A stretch of DNA of 64,000 nucleotides from Mansonella perstans (lineage: Eukaryota; Nematoda; Chromadorea; Rhabditida; Onchocercidae), in the NCBI GenBank assembly GCA_037074765.1, contig JBAMDO010000030.1:372001-436000 (forward strand). The letters run 5' to 3'. Shown here piece after piece: positions 13,003 through 27,900 of the stretch. Numbering within the stretch: the stretch's first letter is position 1; every line of letters starts with the position of its first letter. Position numbers and translations under genes: made by a program. The notes under the pieces are model-generated. The model searched no databases. It saw nothing but the letters and a program-made list of their open reading frames with translations, and had not been told where the DNA came from.

Positions 13003-15976
13003 TCATCATTTTCAATTCATAGGAGTGATCATTCCCAATTTAAGATCGCCAACGATAGATTTCATCTATGATCTTTCACCTGAATCTGAATTTCATAAAG
13101 TTATCAACAAATGCTTTACTCGATAAGACATCTTCTTAAGTCATTTGCACATGAATAGACATTTAACTCGTCATAATCCATAAGCAAAGAGGAAAAACTT
13201 ACAGCACGTAAAAAGACAAATCGACCTGTTTGGGTTAGCACACAATTTAGTAGAAATAAAATGGAAATATCAGAGCAGAATGACATTTCAAAAGTATGAA
13301 TGAGTTGACAAGTGCGCCTGAATGTCATCATAATTCCACTTAAACATTCAATCGTGTCGTGCTCGCGCATGAACAACAAAAAGAGATACAGAAGTAATGG
13401 CATTTATGGCGCTTTTAAAATAAAAATTAACTCAGCTCTATCATCTTGCCGACATTACGCTGCTATATAGAATTCTTTATTAAAATACTGCCTTGCAATC
13501 AACTTAAACATGCTAAAATTACAGTGCAAGTTGTTAGATGGAAAGTCTTGTTAATAGTAATAGCAGAAGGAAAGAGAAGACATGCCTGCCCATGTTGAAA
13601 AAATATCTTTACTAGATTAGGAAATAATAGAAAGCTCTCTTTCTTCCTTCTTTTAGAGATCGGCTTGTAAGAGAGCTACTGGCTATTGACCATTTGGAAG
13701 TAATAAATTAGCAAGAGATATGAAATTTATCCTTCCTGAAAATTTCAATGCCAGCGTACCTTAGCACTTAGTCCTTAGTCTGCTTCATCTGATGTGAGTC
13801 TCGAAAAGATGCTGATACTTCTGTTTTGAATATTTAGATGCAATGCATTAATTAATTGAAATTCAAATTAAATTAGAAGCTATCAGGCTGCTGTTAGGAT
13901 CATCTTTTTGATCCTGTAAATTGTTCCATTGCTCCTTAAAATGATAGTGTACCGCAGTTTTTCCTAGCATCAGCTAGGAAATCAATAACTCAGTGGTCTT
14001 CTATTGTACTTCTGATTAAATGATGCGCAAACAACTAAATGATAACAAAACCAGATGAAATGGAATCAATCTTGTAGGTGATGATGCAGAAGAAAAATTC
14101 CTGGATGGAAAATCCGAAATGGAAGGAAAAGATGGAAGTGATGAGGGAGATTCTAATTCAAAGCAAAGTTGAAACAAGTTGAAAAGACACTCGACATGAT
14201 GATCCCTTCTGAAAAATGAAATGGCTGGGTTGTTTTTGGATTATTGCAGGTAGAAAAACATTCCTTCCATTCCAGCTTGCTCCTCTCTTCTCTTTTCCGG
14301 TTCTTTCCTCCCTTCTTATTTTCCAACTTTTCTTTCCAAGAAACCGGAATTTTCCGTCATCTTCAACTTGGCACTATTTGCTTTTTCCTAAAACCGATAA
14401 ATATTATAGGAACTATCGCTCTTATCTCAAAAAGAAAAACTTTCATTTTCATTCGAGAAATTTTGAAGCAAAAATACTATTTCTCAATTCAAGTGATAAG
14501 TAAGCAGAAAGTTCAATATTACTAATAAATGTGTGTCCAATAGTGACAGAAATGAGACAAGAAGCCGGGAAGTAAAAGGAGGAGCTTTCGAAAAACTTCC
14601 AAGCTACTCAAACAACCTGTAAACGCGTTGCGTTTTAAATCCCATAAAAAACAGGATTTAAAATGTGGTAGGGAAAACTGATATAATTTAAACTTTCTAA
14701 ATGATGATGATCACTTTCTGTCAGCTGTACACTGATTTGAACCAATTCACTGTTACAACTTTGCATATCACTGTTAACAATAAAAGCAGCAGCGGTCATT
14801 ACTTGTCTTTTCGAAATGACCAGTGCAACTGATTTTGCTTGGCAAAGTAAAGTACAAAGCGACAAAGTAAGCAAACTTCTTTTTAAACTTACAAAGTAAA
14901 GGACAAAGTAAGTGACAAGTGACAGTCTCCGTCGCTAAGCGGAATTTTCTTCTTCTCCTGGTTTTCAATTTGCTTCTTTTGCCATCCTTCTGTTAAAAAC
15001 TACTCATTATTATTAATGGGGCCTTAGCCAAACCCGCCTTAGCATTGGCCTAGAGCCTAAAGTCTTCCAAGAGTCCCGGTCCTAATTTTTTGTGGAAACT
15101 TCATGTTCTCATTCTTCTTGACCGCTCGCCCTGATGATCACCAACCAATTAGTCATTTGTTACTCACAATGCAGACCGCTATTATATCGCCTAATATATA
15201 ACTGGTACCGATCTTAATTGCCCACTTCCCAGCCACAATGGCAAATAGGATATGTTATTCACAAGTATGACAAAGTGCTTGCCAACTCTTGTCCAGCAAA
15301 ATTAATAGCAATGTAACATTAACATGAAGCTGATAATTGATAGCAATAACTGGTAACTATCAATAAAATTAGTAATAACGCAATGCAATGTGGAGCTGGT
15401 AGCTTTATCAATAACTGATAACTGATTTCATAACTAACAACTGGAAGCGAATTTCTTTCTACAGGATGCACCCTAAGTTTACAGGATGCTTCTTAAGCGG
15501 CATAAAAACCACTGACATGAACTGAGAACTTTCTTACACGAACAGGAAGGTGAACTTACCTTCTTCACCTTCAGCTATATATAAACGAAAGATTAAAGGT
15601 TATTTAAATTCAACGCTTTCTTATGGTTACTTTGTGCCGTCATTTCAGCTGCTATTGATTATACATAACGTAAACCAACTGATCTCACAATATAAACACA
15701 TATGATTCATTTTATTAAGTTACACACAACAACGAGTGTCAAATGTAGCAATTTTAAAACGAAAAAACAACAAACAACAAAGAATGAGCAAACTGCAGTA
15801 AAGAAAGTGACATTTCTTGAGGGTATCCATTCATTGTAGCAAATTCATTCAACTAAAAATGTATCATTTTTTTTTGCAGCAAATTTCTTCGAAGACCTAC
15901 TAGAGCGAGAAATGGAGCAATGAATTGGAGCAATGTTTTGAGCAGTGCAACCCGTAAAGGAATATAAAGCATAAAA
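13003..15976. other. Intergenic region with simple repeats
   Basis: Between the 5' side of the cysteine-rich gene and the 3' end of UTP20. It holds a small hairpin (13960-13981: TTTCCTAGC, 4-nt loop, GCTAGGAAA), a stretch of GACAAAGTAAG-like short repeats near 14.83-14.93 kb, and ATAACTGATAACTG-type low-complexity sequence near 15.32-15.44 kb. Overlapping open frames at 14.2-14.5 kb look like chance. The unassigned first exon of the cysteine-rich gene may lie just above 13.0 kb. Confidence 0.45.
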
Positions 15977-18900
15977 TTATATTCCTTTTCGTCTTTTTTT
16001 CACCATCTTTCGCTTGTTTTTTCGAATTTTTTTCCGTGCCGCACTTGTTGGATCCAAAATAGCTTCCTCCTGCAAATAACTTTGACAGATGCATTTAGGC
16101 AAAATAATGCTAATAAAAAATACTTTCGAACGTTCAAAGAGTGTTTAGTAGTTTCAGACGGAAATAATAAAATATTTAATTCCATAAATAACCAGTCAAC
16201 AACCTTTTGTTTTCGCTTCCTTTTTTCAAGTCTAACTGCAAACGATTTATTACACTCAGCAATCCGTTTTGTAAATTCCTCATCACCAATCCTTCCTTTT
16301 ATCGTTTCCGCAACTTCCATTGCAATCTTTCGCAATATTTCTGTGCCTGGAATAGACGGTGATTTAATCCATTCGTACAAGATATCATAATACTTCAGCC
16401 ATAACATTTAAATATAAATGAACAACAGAACAATAATATGTTTTTTTTGTGAATTAATAACGAATTAACAAAGTATACCCTGTGTTGCTTTGCCTTGCAT
16501 TTCTCGACAGATTGAGGGTAATAATGATTGTAAAACAATGTTACTTCGGATAGGATCAATTTTCAAGACGATGACTGCTGCCACTTTGAAAATATTGCAT
16601 CGCTGCAAAGAGAAATTACAAATTGAGGAGAAATTAGTGTATCAGCCCTCTATTGTTCAAAAAGTATATTTAATAAGGAGAAAGAAAAAAGCACAGTAAA
16701 AAAACAAGAAAACAGGTAATAGAAGTGACTCACTCGAATGGTTTCAGATGGCAGTTTGACCAACTCAAAATTACACAACACACTCAGCCTGTGGCAAAGC
16801 CATCGAAGATCTTCATCCGACTGCGCAATTATATCGAAAAGATACACCAAGTTTTTCGCTACCTTAAAAAGAAAACATGAGTGAGCAAAGCACTTTTACA
16901 AACTGCAACTGTCATAAGTGCAAATAGCTGATGCTATAAAATAGACAATGCTATAAAAAAAGGTAGTGAATAGGTGAATTAATAAATTTTTGTGGTTTCA
17001 GAAATTCTACCTCATCAGCTAGTTCACTAGTTAGTTTGTAAGTTTTCATCTGTGCCAACGTCCATTGGATGAATTCGCGAGCAGATGGGTCGCTTCGTGA
17101 TAACATGTAGTCTTTTTTGAGAATGGAAAATAATGAACCAAGAAATCGAGCTGCTGATAACTGTACAGTGGATGATTGGATGCATCGCGCCAACGGACCC
17201 ATTTCTCCTAAACAACAACAATTGTTCATACATGGACTTCAGAATTTAAAAAACTAAAAGATCTGCAAGCTCCATAACTGCTAGCGAATAAAAAATGTAT
17301 AGAGCTCAAGAATATTAAATTAATCAGCTTCCCCTTAACAAGAGAAACTGAACTAAAATCAAACCTTAGAAACCTGAACCGAATCTGAAATTCAGATTTT
17401 ATTCTCACGGAACTTTGCGTACTTCTGATTGTCATGCTTATTTCGTGAACTTATTTAACAGTATTAACTCGCTAAATTCAGTTGAGTACTTACTTAAAAC
17501 TGAATCCAGTAAGCCTTCTTCAGCAAATCGCGTCGTTTGATCTCTGCGCTCGCTGATCAACAAATTAAAGTTATCAATGATGACAGCAATGCTTTCTTCA
17601 GCATATGAATATAAAACATCAGTACGAACAATTTTCGAAAGTGTAGGGAATAACTCTAGAAGAGTATTGCCAAATTTCTCGCCTTCTAGCTTGCTAAATA
17701 TTACTAATGCTTGTACGGCAATACAAATGTATACTTCCTGAAAATAACGTATTTGGTGTATTAGATTTCTGAGGTACCATTCTTCAAATACAAAGTAATG
17801 CACATTTCTACTGTTTTCAGAACAATTATCATGAGCAAACTGGCCTTTTTACTTTCCAGCCAATCCCTTGTCGCTAAATAAAGATCATTTCGTTTAGATT
17901 CTGATATAGATACTATCAATTTCTGCATGGTCAAGACAACCATTTGACGGCATTCCGCACTTTCGTCGTTCATTAGCCGGGCTGCTAATTTTACAAACGC
18001 TAATAAAGCATAATGATCATTAATTTCCTGCAAGTGATATCACTATATGCATGTATTTAAGTTTTTTCGGAACAAATTGTTAAAAAGTAATCTTTCTTCA
18101 AAAAGGGAACAGATCGACATTCAGTGATTAATGTCGAAATGATATTCTTTCCAACAACAAAGTCTGATCACAAATCGGTGTTAGATTTTTTTAAATTAGT
18201 TTCACAAAAATTTTTACTTCCACAAAAGTGAAAATAACAAACTTCTGTAAGCTTCTCAAAAAATATATTCAGCATTTCAATTGCAGATCTTCTGCCACTT
18301 TCATGCTGATAATCAAGTTGCTCCAAGAAGAACTCGACATATTTCGATGGCTTTTTACATTGCGGATGGCTGCTGACAAAAAGAGTTATCACCTGAACAA
18401 TAAATAAATCAGTTCTCAGCAATGTTTTTTTTTTTTTTTTTTTTAAATTGAGAATAGCAAGCATTAGTCCGTAGCGACTAAATCACAAAAAATCTCAGAA
18501 ATCTTTCATCATTTATAAATACCAGGAAGTCATTCTGAAGAAATTCATTTCCCATTATAATAAATATTACCCCATTGTTTTATCGGATTATCTTTATCGC
18601 TACCAGGTCCATACAAAAGTTAGAATACCTCTATTGTATATAATCGATAATCATACTTTCTCAGTATAACTCCAACTACAATAAGCTAAATTGATGTCCC
18701 ATTGACAAACATCAAACTAATTTGCTTTTAACAAGTTCAAATGAGCAGTACTGGATTTTCTAAAGAATATGGAACATGAATACACTTTATTCAAGTATAT
18801 CATAGTAAGTTATCTCTATAAATTGAAATCAGGATTGATAATAAATATGTGCGCAGAAGCACGAGCGGGATATTATAAACTCACAGAAGAAGACAATGAA

Positions 18901-21900
18901 AACTGTTTCAAAATGAAGCAATTTAAAAGCAACATGTTATACAAAGATTTGGAACTTTAAATAACTCCAGATATAATTTCTCAAATGAAATTATTTAGTT
19001 CTCAAAACTCTTCCATTGCATATAAATCTTCTATCTATTGAATTAGCAAGAAAGGGATTTCAATTTAGATCAAAATGAGCTTTACAATGACAACGATAGC
19101 TCGCTTTAAATCAAAATCTGAAAATTCCAAAAATTAGCATAATTGAAACAAAGCTGACCTGCCTACACTGCTCTCGAATATGCGAAATTTCTGATAAAAC
19201 AGCAATTTCTGCCAGATATTGAATTATTTCGATGACCTAAGCAAATTCGTATTAGCTTCTCAAAATTCAACCCAAGCATGATGCAAATGATCAACGTTTA
19301 ATAGGTTACCTTTAAGAATTGCTTTTAAGTAGCAGTAAAATGATTACGAAAGATGCCAGTGTTTATAATTTCTCCAAAAAATAAAATAACTTTTTATTTT
19401 TTGGCTTACATGGATAAATTGATTACCCATTCCGCTCCGCACAAATCTGTTATTACCACAAGATTGTGATTGCCTTCTTATACATAACAGTCTATTCTTA
19501 ACTAAGTAAGTTAACCTTTGGATCCTGAAGTTTGCGAATGATGATTGCTTTGATAAGTGGAAATGCTACTGCCTGTTTCTGGTTATCAATAATATCGGTT
19601 TCAATATAAGTCAGCAATAATTGCAAACGTTTTGATGTTAGCACAAGAGAAGGCGCATCTTTTATTATTTGTGTAATAGCCTTCAAAAAATAATTGAAAG
19701 AACTTGATAAAAATAAATAAATTCTGAAAAAATCTATTTCCTAAGTCATTAAAAGAAAAAAAAATAACAGTAGAAATTTAAAAAATTAAATCGCCATTGA
19801 TTTTCTGAGCCTTATAATGCTGCTGTTTAGCAGCATGTATGTTTAATTTTTAGCTAGCAGAAAACCGAAGGTTGCAAAAATAAAGTTGCTGAGAAAAACG
19901 AATCTACCTTAAACACCAGTTGCGAAACTTCGACAGATTTCCGGACATACTTTTGGTTGTTGCTAATTGCATCCGAAGTTGTATAATCAACTAACATGAT
20001 GAACAAACGGTCCAGAAACTGGGTCATGATCAAGCGCAGTGAAGGAAGTGGGAATTTGAGCAATATTAGAAAGCACCGCAAAGAATTCACAAGGATCTTA
20101 AATTAGTTGAAGATAAAAATAAAATTCATAATTTAGAATGACTAACAAAAGAATCTTAACATCATTGAAATTACATGGTGCACCAAATGCTAATCTCATA
20201 TATTACTCAGTATTTAATCATTGGTTAAAAATTTCTAAATTCTTATGTTTGACCAATCAGTACTGTACAAATCATCCATCATGAAACAGCTATAGATTCT
20301 AACCTTATCATATTTTAACTTTAAACACTGTAAAATAATATCGACAAATGGATCCAATCGTGCAATGTCGTCCTTCGATTCCACATCAAAAGTCTTCTTT
20401 TTCAACACCAAATATAGCTCAGATAAACCAAATTCAACAAAAATGTGCATTCTACTCTTCACAGATACTTTAACAATCACTCCCACACTGAAATGACATT
20501 AAATTTCACTCTTCGCATCGGGAAACTATCCTATCAAAGGAAGGAGACTGCACTGAACACTGTGATACAATCGTAAACTTATTTCAAATTTCCATTAAAA
20601 ATTAATCAACTATTTATCCTGAAGAAATAAACGCTCATATCCTTTTTCCACTCATAAGGATCATAAGTTCCAAAAAAAATGAAAACTACCTGAAAACGGA
20701 TATATTTTCTATCTACATAAGAACTTTTACGACAACTATTGCTAATTATTGACTAATTTGGTATTAGCTTAAAAATTGATTTCCGATAACTGAAGACATT
20801 TTTTTTTTTCAATATAAGAATAAATAACCGATTAGGTTCTTTTTCCAAAACCAAACAACTTTCAGGACGTTTTCTTTCATACGTTTGTTGCGAATCTAGT
20901 TGGAAACCGCTTTTGGTCTCCTTTAGAACTTCCATTATTTGATCATTTAAAAGTTGGTATGCAAATACCAACGCAATTCCTGGTTCAATTCCATCATTAG
21001 TCGATATTCCCTGTGAATACTGCACTAGCAAACGATTTACCTTTCGCACAGTTTTTGCGTCCGGTGCAGATTCTACGACCTTCAATTAAATAAGTTTTCT
21101 AGTTGAAGTTGAAGATATTTTTAACATAAAATAAACGGAGCTGGGCTCTTTTCACTTTTAACAAAATAATCTAAAATACCATTAAATAATAAGAAGTTAA
21201 AAATGAAAATTTTGAAAATACAAACTAATAAATCAACAAAGAAATAAAAAAGCATAATAGATTCTTTTCTTTTCAGAAACGGAGAAGGCTAATACATCAA
21301 TGACTGTATCAAATATGATGCTTTTTATAATTAAAAACAATTCAGAATTTTGGAACCCAATGAAGCAACTGAAGGAAAAAAACCTTTTTTAAAACTACTA
21401 GAACACTGCCAAGGCACTGAGAGCTTATATATCGGCCAAGTAATCTGTACGTCTCATATGTTCGCTGTATTTTTGCTTCCGGTACATCTTTGGTAATGCC
21501 TGATACAGCCTTTTCCTCAGCTGCACTACCAAATAAATCCATAGTACAAATCTAAAGTCAACTCGGTAGCTTGTTTAAATTTAAGTTTTAACTTTAGCCG
21601 AAATGAGATCCAATTTTGAAAATCCATAAAACCTTCCATACATCTAATGCTTTAAAGAAATTCTATCGAAACCGACAGCCACCATTTTCTTAAAATTAAC
21701 AACCATTCTTTCTTTTTCAAAATGAAATCTTACATCAATGATATCCATTAAACACGAGTCTAAGTCACCAGCACGAAGTTGTTCTTCCATAGCTGACAAT
21801 AGTTTGTGCACATAGAAAATCATCACATGAAGCTAAAATGAGTGTGAATTTTGCACAATTTAAAAATTTGCCCTTCAGAATGAGATGGCCTTTATAATAG

Positions 21901-24900
21901 CAGGATATAAGATACTGAGTGCTAATTGTTCTCAACATATAACACATATTTCAGATTGAAATTCAAACTTGTCTGGATATCTAAATATAGAGGTGATGGA
22001 GAAGTAATATAATTCAGTAAGATAATTATATTAGGAACTAGAATTAAAACTCAAATATGACGCTAAAATGCATTGAAGAGCAGAAACAACAAGCACTGTC
22101 TAAAACATGTAACTGCATGAAGGAAGTTTGATGGAGGAAACTGTCGAAGTCAGTTACGGTAGCATATTCATGAGAATAAAAAATCTTATTCGAAATATAT
22201 ATAGATGCAAGAAGAATTGAATATAGTGAAAGGATTTTACTGAAAAATTACAGGATAAGCCATGGATAATGAAAAAGCATATAAGATGATTTTTAGTAAC
22301 TTACAATCTCCAAATCCTGAATTAAAATTTGTCTGAAATGCTCAAGGAAAAAACAAAAAAATCAGCATTATATTTAACAAAGAAGAATTGTGTTGATAAA
22401 AACTATACCTGGTATCCTTTTCTCATAGTTTGCTTCATTTCTCGAATTATGAAACGAATATAGTTAGGTCCCAAAATTTTTGCAATTTCAATAACAGTCT
22501 TACCCGCCGCTTCCCGTACACTAGTTGATCGCGACATCAACAAAGAGCAGATCTTGATTATTACACTGCAAAAACAACGAAATGTTTGGAATCGAAGAAG
22601 TTTAGCTAAAAAATTATCGTCCAATCAAAGTTTAGCTGTCTGTTTATGAAAAACGATTCTAAGTAAAGAACATGTGCTATTAAATAGAAAATGACTTGAT
22701 GCAGTTGATCACAAGTGGTCCCTTGATCATAGGATTGGAATAAATTTAATATGAAAATTACCCAGGCAAATTATCATCTATAATGTTCTGCGGCATTTTC
22801 TGAAGTAATTTGACGGTAGCCAGTGCAACAGGAGCCCTCTGTATGTCGTCGTCTTCTTTGTAATATTTACCAGACTGAGCTTTTCGATGAGATATTAAGT
22901 CCTGCAAACGTAAACCCTTTTTTATTTGGTCAACAGTCTAATTAAAATGAAGCTGAAATGAAGCAAATAATAGCATAATTACTTTCACGACTATAAACTA
23001 CTGTCTGAAGTTACACAGCCCAGAATGGTTGTAAGAAAAATTTCTTATTAGTCTAAAAAAATTTCTTTCGCAATTCTTATTTATGAATTTGAAGTCTAAT
23101 AACTGATAATCAGATTATCCGTCTCCAACCTAATCCAATTTTTCCAGCTTCTCTACCTTGATCGCCTTATGAAGTTAGTATATGAATGTCTATGTGGATA
23201 TAGTAACCATCGTGTACTATTTAGAAGTATAATGAAAGCTTGCTTACCTTGCCGATGGCGCAGTCTTTCAATCGTGGTATCAGATGCCTGATAACCTTCT
23301 GATGTATTGATGAAGCATTCTTTTTTAAAGTATCACTAGCATCCACTTCAGTTGTGACCTCTTTAATCCTAGCTTCTACCCAATCTTCAGATGTTGTTGT
23401 TTCAGTTCCTAACTCACCACTTGTTTTTCTTCGCTTTATAACAAAAGGTTCATGCTGTTCTCCTTCATAAATATTAAAGTGAAAAGCGTCTACAAGGGCA
23501 ACAAGGATCCTGAAATTAAGAAATGAGCAGCATAAGCATTCCACATTGGTGTTATTTGTACCAGAAATATCTACTGATCATAAAGAACGTAGCGGGGAAA
23601 CCCTGCCTGTCTTCTTTTTTTTTCCAAGAAGTATATTTGATTTGGCTCAAAAGGACTAGATTTAAGTTCTGACATAAGCTATCAGTCAGCATTTTTAAAT
23701 ATGACTAGAAAGCCAAAACAAATTTGGAATTTAATGGTCAGTAGGTGTATAAATCCGGGACAACTTAGATGTCCTTCTAGTCATAGAAAGATAATCGACT
23801 GATACGGAAATTCTGCCCTTGATAAGAGCTCCAAACAACGACAGTGATGCATATCAAACTAAAGCTAAGTACCGACTGCACTCGGTAATGAATAGTGTAA
23901 AATATTCAATTATTTCGGCTGTTCAATTATTCAATTGTCGAATTTCAGCAATCATTCTTGCTGAAATTCGACATGAGAAGTTCTAAATGGTTAACAAAAC
24001 TAATTCTTTTCATATAAAAAGCTCCTAATGATACTAAAAAGTTATATCCGTGAAACATCTTTCGATACAGAGAACCAAACTTTTAAAAAACAAAATCAAA
24101 AAATCTAGTTTTATGGGTTCTTAATACAGTTTTTTATGGAGTTCCCAAAAGCAACTGAAAAGAAAAAAGCAAAAAGCAAAGAAAGACGAAACTCCCTCGA
24201 AAATCAAAAAGTATCAAATAGTTTTTACTTTTGGAATAATTGCAATTTGCAAAGCAAAGTGAGGACAGTTCGTCGATTTAGCCAGTAACGACCAGGAAAG
24301 TTATCACTTGCAGTTCAGAATATCACCGTTAGAAAACCAGAAACTTGAGGAAACAAAATGAGTGAGAAGTCAAAGTGAGGAAAGCAGAATCTAGATTTCG
24401 ACAAAGTGTTAAGAGTAAGAACGTGAGCAAGCAACTGTTTGGCAAAGGAACTTATGCTGTTAGAGGAAACAGTATGCCTGCTAGCTTTTAAGATGAAAAT
24501 GAAGCAAATGAAGTATTCTATCGTGTTTAACTTCAACTTATTGTCTGAGAAGCCAAGAATCAGCTGCGCTAACAATCCGTCAAAACATAACTGCGTTATA
24601 AATTTTTGAAAAGTTAGATTGAAATGCGAAAAAAGATGCGCTTATGGTGACTTGGGTGAAATTCCAATTCCAATCAATTTAAATGCAAAATTTAAAAAAA
24701 GACTGATTTGTCATGTAGGGTGGGTGATATGATTATAAAAATGCGAAAATATTTCAATCAGTTAACTGTTAATTGAAAAGTACATCTATTTTCTGTTGTA
24801 AAACGAAAATTCGAAACAAGTACATTATTCAGAGTTAAATTAAAGAAGAAATCATTAAAAAAAGTTTTTATATTTAAAAACTAACCTTATAATTGCTTTG

Positions 24901-27900
24901 TGATTAACATTAACACTTTCTTTTTTCAAACATTTTATATAGAAATCCAACATTGGAAAATATCTGAAAAATGAGTTATAGAATATTTTTGCCCGAAGAA
25001 ACCAGTACATTCAGTTGGATGCATCATCAAATCTTCGCGAATTACATCGTACTCGTAGTACTGGATCATAAACGGCACAATAAAGAATTCTAATGTTTAT
25101 AATTCGGATGTGCTATATCAATAATGGGCAATCCATGCTTATAATGAAAACAAACAAAGAATCACAAACAACAAGAATAATTTCAAACTTCCACTTACTT
25201 TTTCCACGGCGCACCACGCATTATTTGGGTAAAAAGTGTCAATGCAGCGTCGCTAAGGGCAGATGTACTGCTGGATAAATGTGTCATGTAAGGTTGCAGA
25301 AGAGGTAGCACAAAACGAAGCAACACTTTGTTCGGAATGCGAATCTATAATGCAATGCATTTATATTTTTGGAGGACAATTCATGCTTTAAAATTAATAT
25401 AGCAAACATGAAATTTCTAAATTTTAAGCACAATCGATATTGAATTGCAATTACTTCCTCTAATTGTAAACTTTGAGCAAGTTTGCAAAATGCACGCTGT
25501 CGTCGATGATTTTGCATATGAGTAATGTTTTCGAAAAAGTCCAAATCAACTTCTGAAGTGTTTCGGAGTGATTCAAGATGACGCAGTTGCCTGTGTGTTG
25601 GGAAACATGCAACCATTGAAATCAGAAGAGTTGTAAAATCATGACGTATTGCCTAAAATTTTAGTAAATTTATCAGCTAATCATTTACGCAGTTGTTACG
25701 AACAAATACAGTTTCAAAGTAAGCTTTTCTTTTGTATCAGTAGAGTTTACATCAAATATCAATAAAAGGGAATTAGAAAATACCTCCTTTGGATCGTGTA
25801 AGCCTTTCACAACCAAAGGTATCATATAAGAATCAACCACTTCTTGCTTCTCACGCTCATTTATATTACATCTTCCGAAGTATTCGACGATACTACGAAA
25901 ATTTTTGACTGCTGCTGAACGCAATGAGATTTCGTTTACCTGTTTTAAAATATAACAACAAAATCAAATTCCTTGTCAACTATAAATTCTTTAAAAAATG
26001 AACAAATTTTCGCAAAAAATTCAGTAAACTAATGATGTTTTTGTAATTAACTTTTGACTTCGCACATTTACAAAGCAGCCCTTAAAAAAAATCATAGATA
26101 CCTGAGCAATAACATAATAATCGTTATGCAACAGCAAGTAGAGTAATACTGGTTCAATTATTTCACCAGTTGTTAAAGCCTGAAAAATTAAAGCATGCAA
26201 AAAAAAAAAAACTTGCATCATTCTGGACCGTCATTGTACAGAAAAAGCACAAAATTAAAAACAATTTCAAGTAATAGAGGAAAAAACCTTATAGAGATTT
26301 TGATAGGCGTCATGCCGTTTATCATAATCCGGCTCATCAATTCGCCTTCTATCCCATGCATCTAAATTTGCCACATAACTCATTAATTCCGCTTTCCTTG
26401 TGTCGCATTTCATCAGCTTCATTACCATAGCTTCTTCAATTTTTTGTAGAGTTTCACGATGCGAACGTTCTTTTAATAAAGACTGCACATTTATCAGGTT
26501 CCTGAAAAATTTCCTCATTTGAAAACTTCGAAATTTTGCCATTAAAATAGTACTATATTCCATATTACACAGTATAGTACAACGACTGCACACGGTAGAT
26601 AATTAAATATTGGAGTTCGCTACATAAATTCTTAATGCTACGATCGCCTAAATGTCTGCAGCGATATTCGAACATTTAGGAAAAACTTTCGCAGTAAGTA
26701 TCTTTCATAGAGTATCTTCCATAAATAGAGTAACTACACCCCTAAATTATGAACATTCAAGGTTAGAAATTACAAACTTTGGGCAAACTTGCTTAAAACT
26801 ACCAATCAATCTAAAAGCTGCAATTCAGAAGAAATTCAGAAGAAAACTGCAATTCAGAAGAAAATTAACTGAAATTCTAGACAATTACTTTAGAAACTGG
26901 TTCACATCTGTTGCTACTGTAACCATTCGTAAAACAGTTAGAAGCGAAGACTGAACAGCATCATCAGAACGCACTGCTCCTGATTCCAGGAATGTTAGTA
27001 GAAGTGAAACATATCGCCTAATCATTTCTTCATCTTGGACGAATTCACTTATCCTAAAATACAGACCACATTTCAGAAAAATAGTTTCAGAAACTATAAT
27101 TTATTTTCATAATTGTTACTTCAAATTTCAATGCATACTCGAAATAATTTGCAATGGAAATGCTTATAATAAATTAAGACTATGCGCCCTGTTAAATTGT
27201 CTAAATCAGAAAATGATTGCCAACCTATTCAAAATCTCTAAATGTTTTGTATTAAGTTTACGATTTTCATCTTGCAGAGGTAAGGAATCAAAAATAAATA
27301 TCAAAATCTTCGGCAATTCAGGAAGCACCATGGAAGTTCCACTATTTAAACCTGTAAGAGTATTGCATATAAAGTCAAGGAATAACAAAGAATACTAATT
27401 ACATAATGTAGATAATAGATCAACCAAATATAGAAAACAATAAATATGAGTCAGAATTTAACTGAATTTAAATTTATTAAATGTTTTTTTTGATATTAAT
27501 TTTGAGCTGACTTCCCCGTTCAATTTAATAGAGAAATTCGCACACAAAAATCCCAGCAGGAAATATACACACATATGTTACAATATATGATAAATACTTT
27601 TATAACGCAAATTGGAAATTTGATACTCGTGGAGGAGCAACAATATATTGGAATAACTTCCCCTTACCAGGAATTTCCGAAGATTTTGCCAGACTGATAT
27701 CTGTCATTGGGTCAGCAACGACTTCGTCCGCTAAAGTAAGCAGATTGAGCAAACCATCAACAATTTTCTCTTTCATCAACTTGTTAACATTTTTCGATGT
27801 GAGCATGCTGCACAGGATTGAAACAATTGAGTGTGGTGCGGCACTACTAACCGATGGAACTTGGAGACGTAGGAGATAGAAGAGTCTGGAAAATATCAAA

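Noticed and set aside
14216..14525. Two overlapping plus-strand frames of about 95 codons
   Set aside because: Pyrimidine-rich sequence open in two frames at once; no motif or conserved composition.
16082..16390. 102-codon plus-strand frame
   Set aside because: Antisense shadow of a UTP20 C-terminal exon whose minus-strand frame matches the family.
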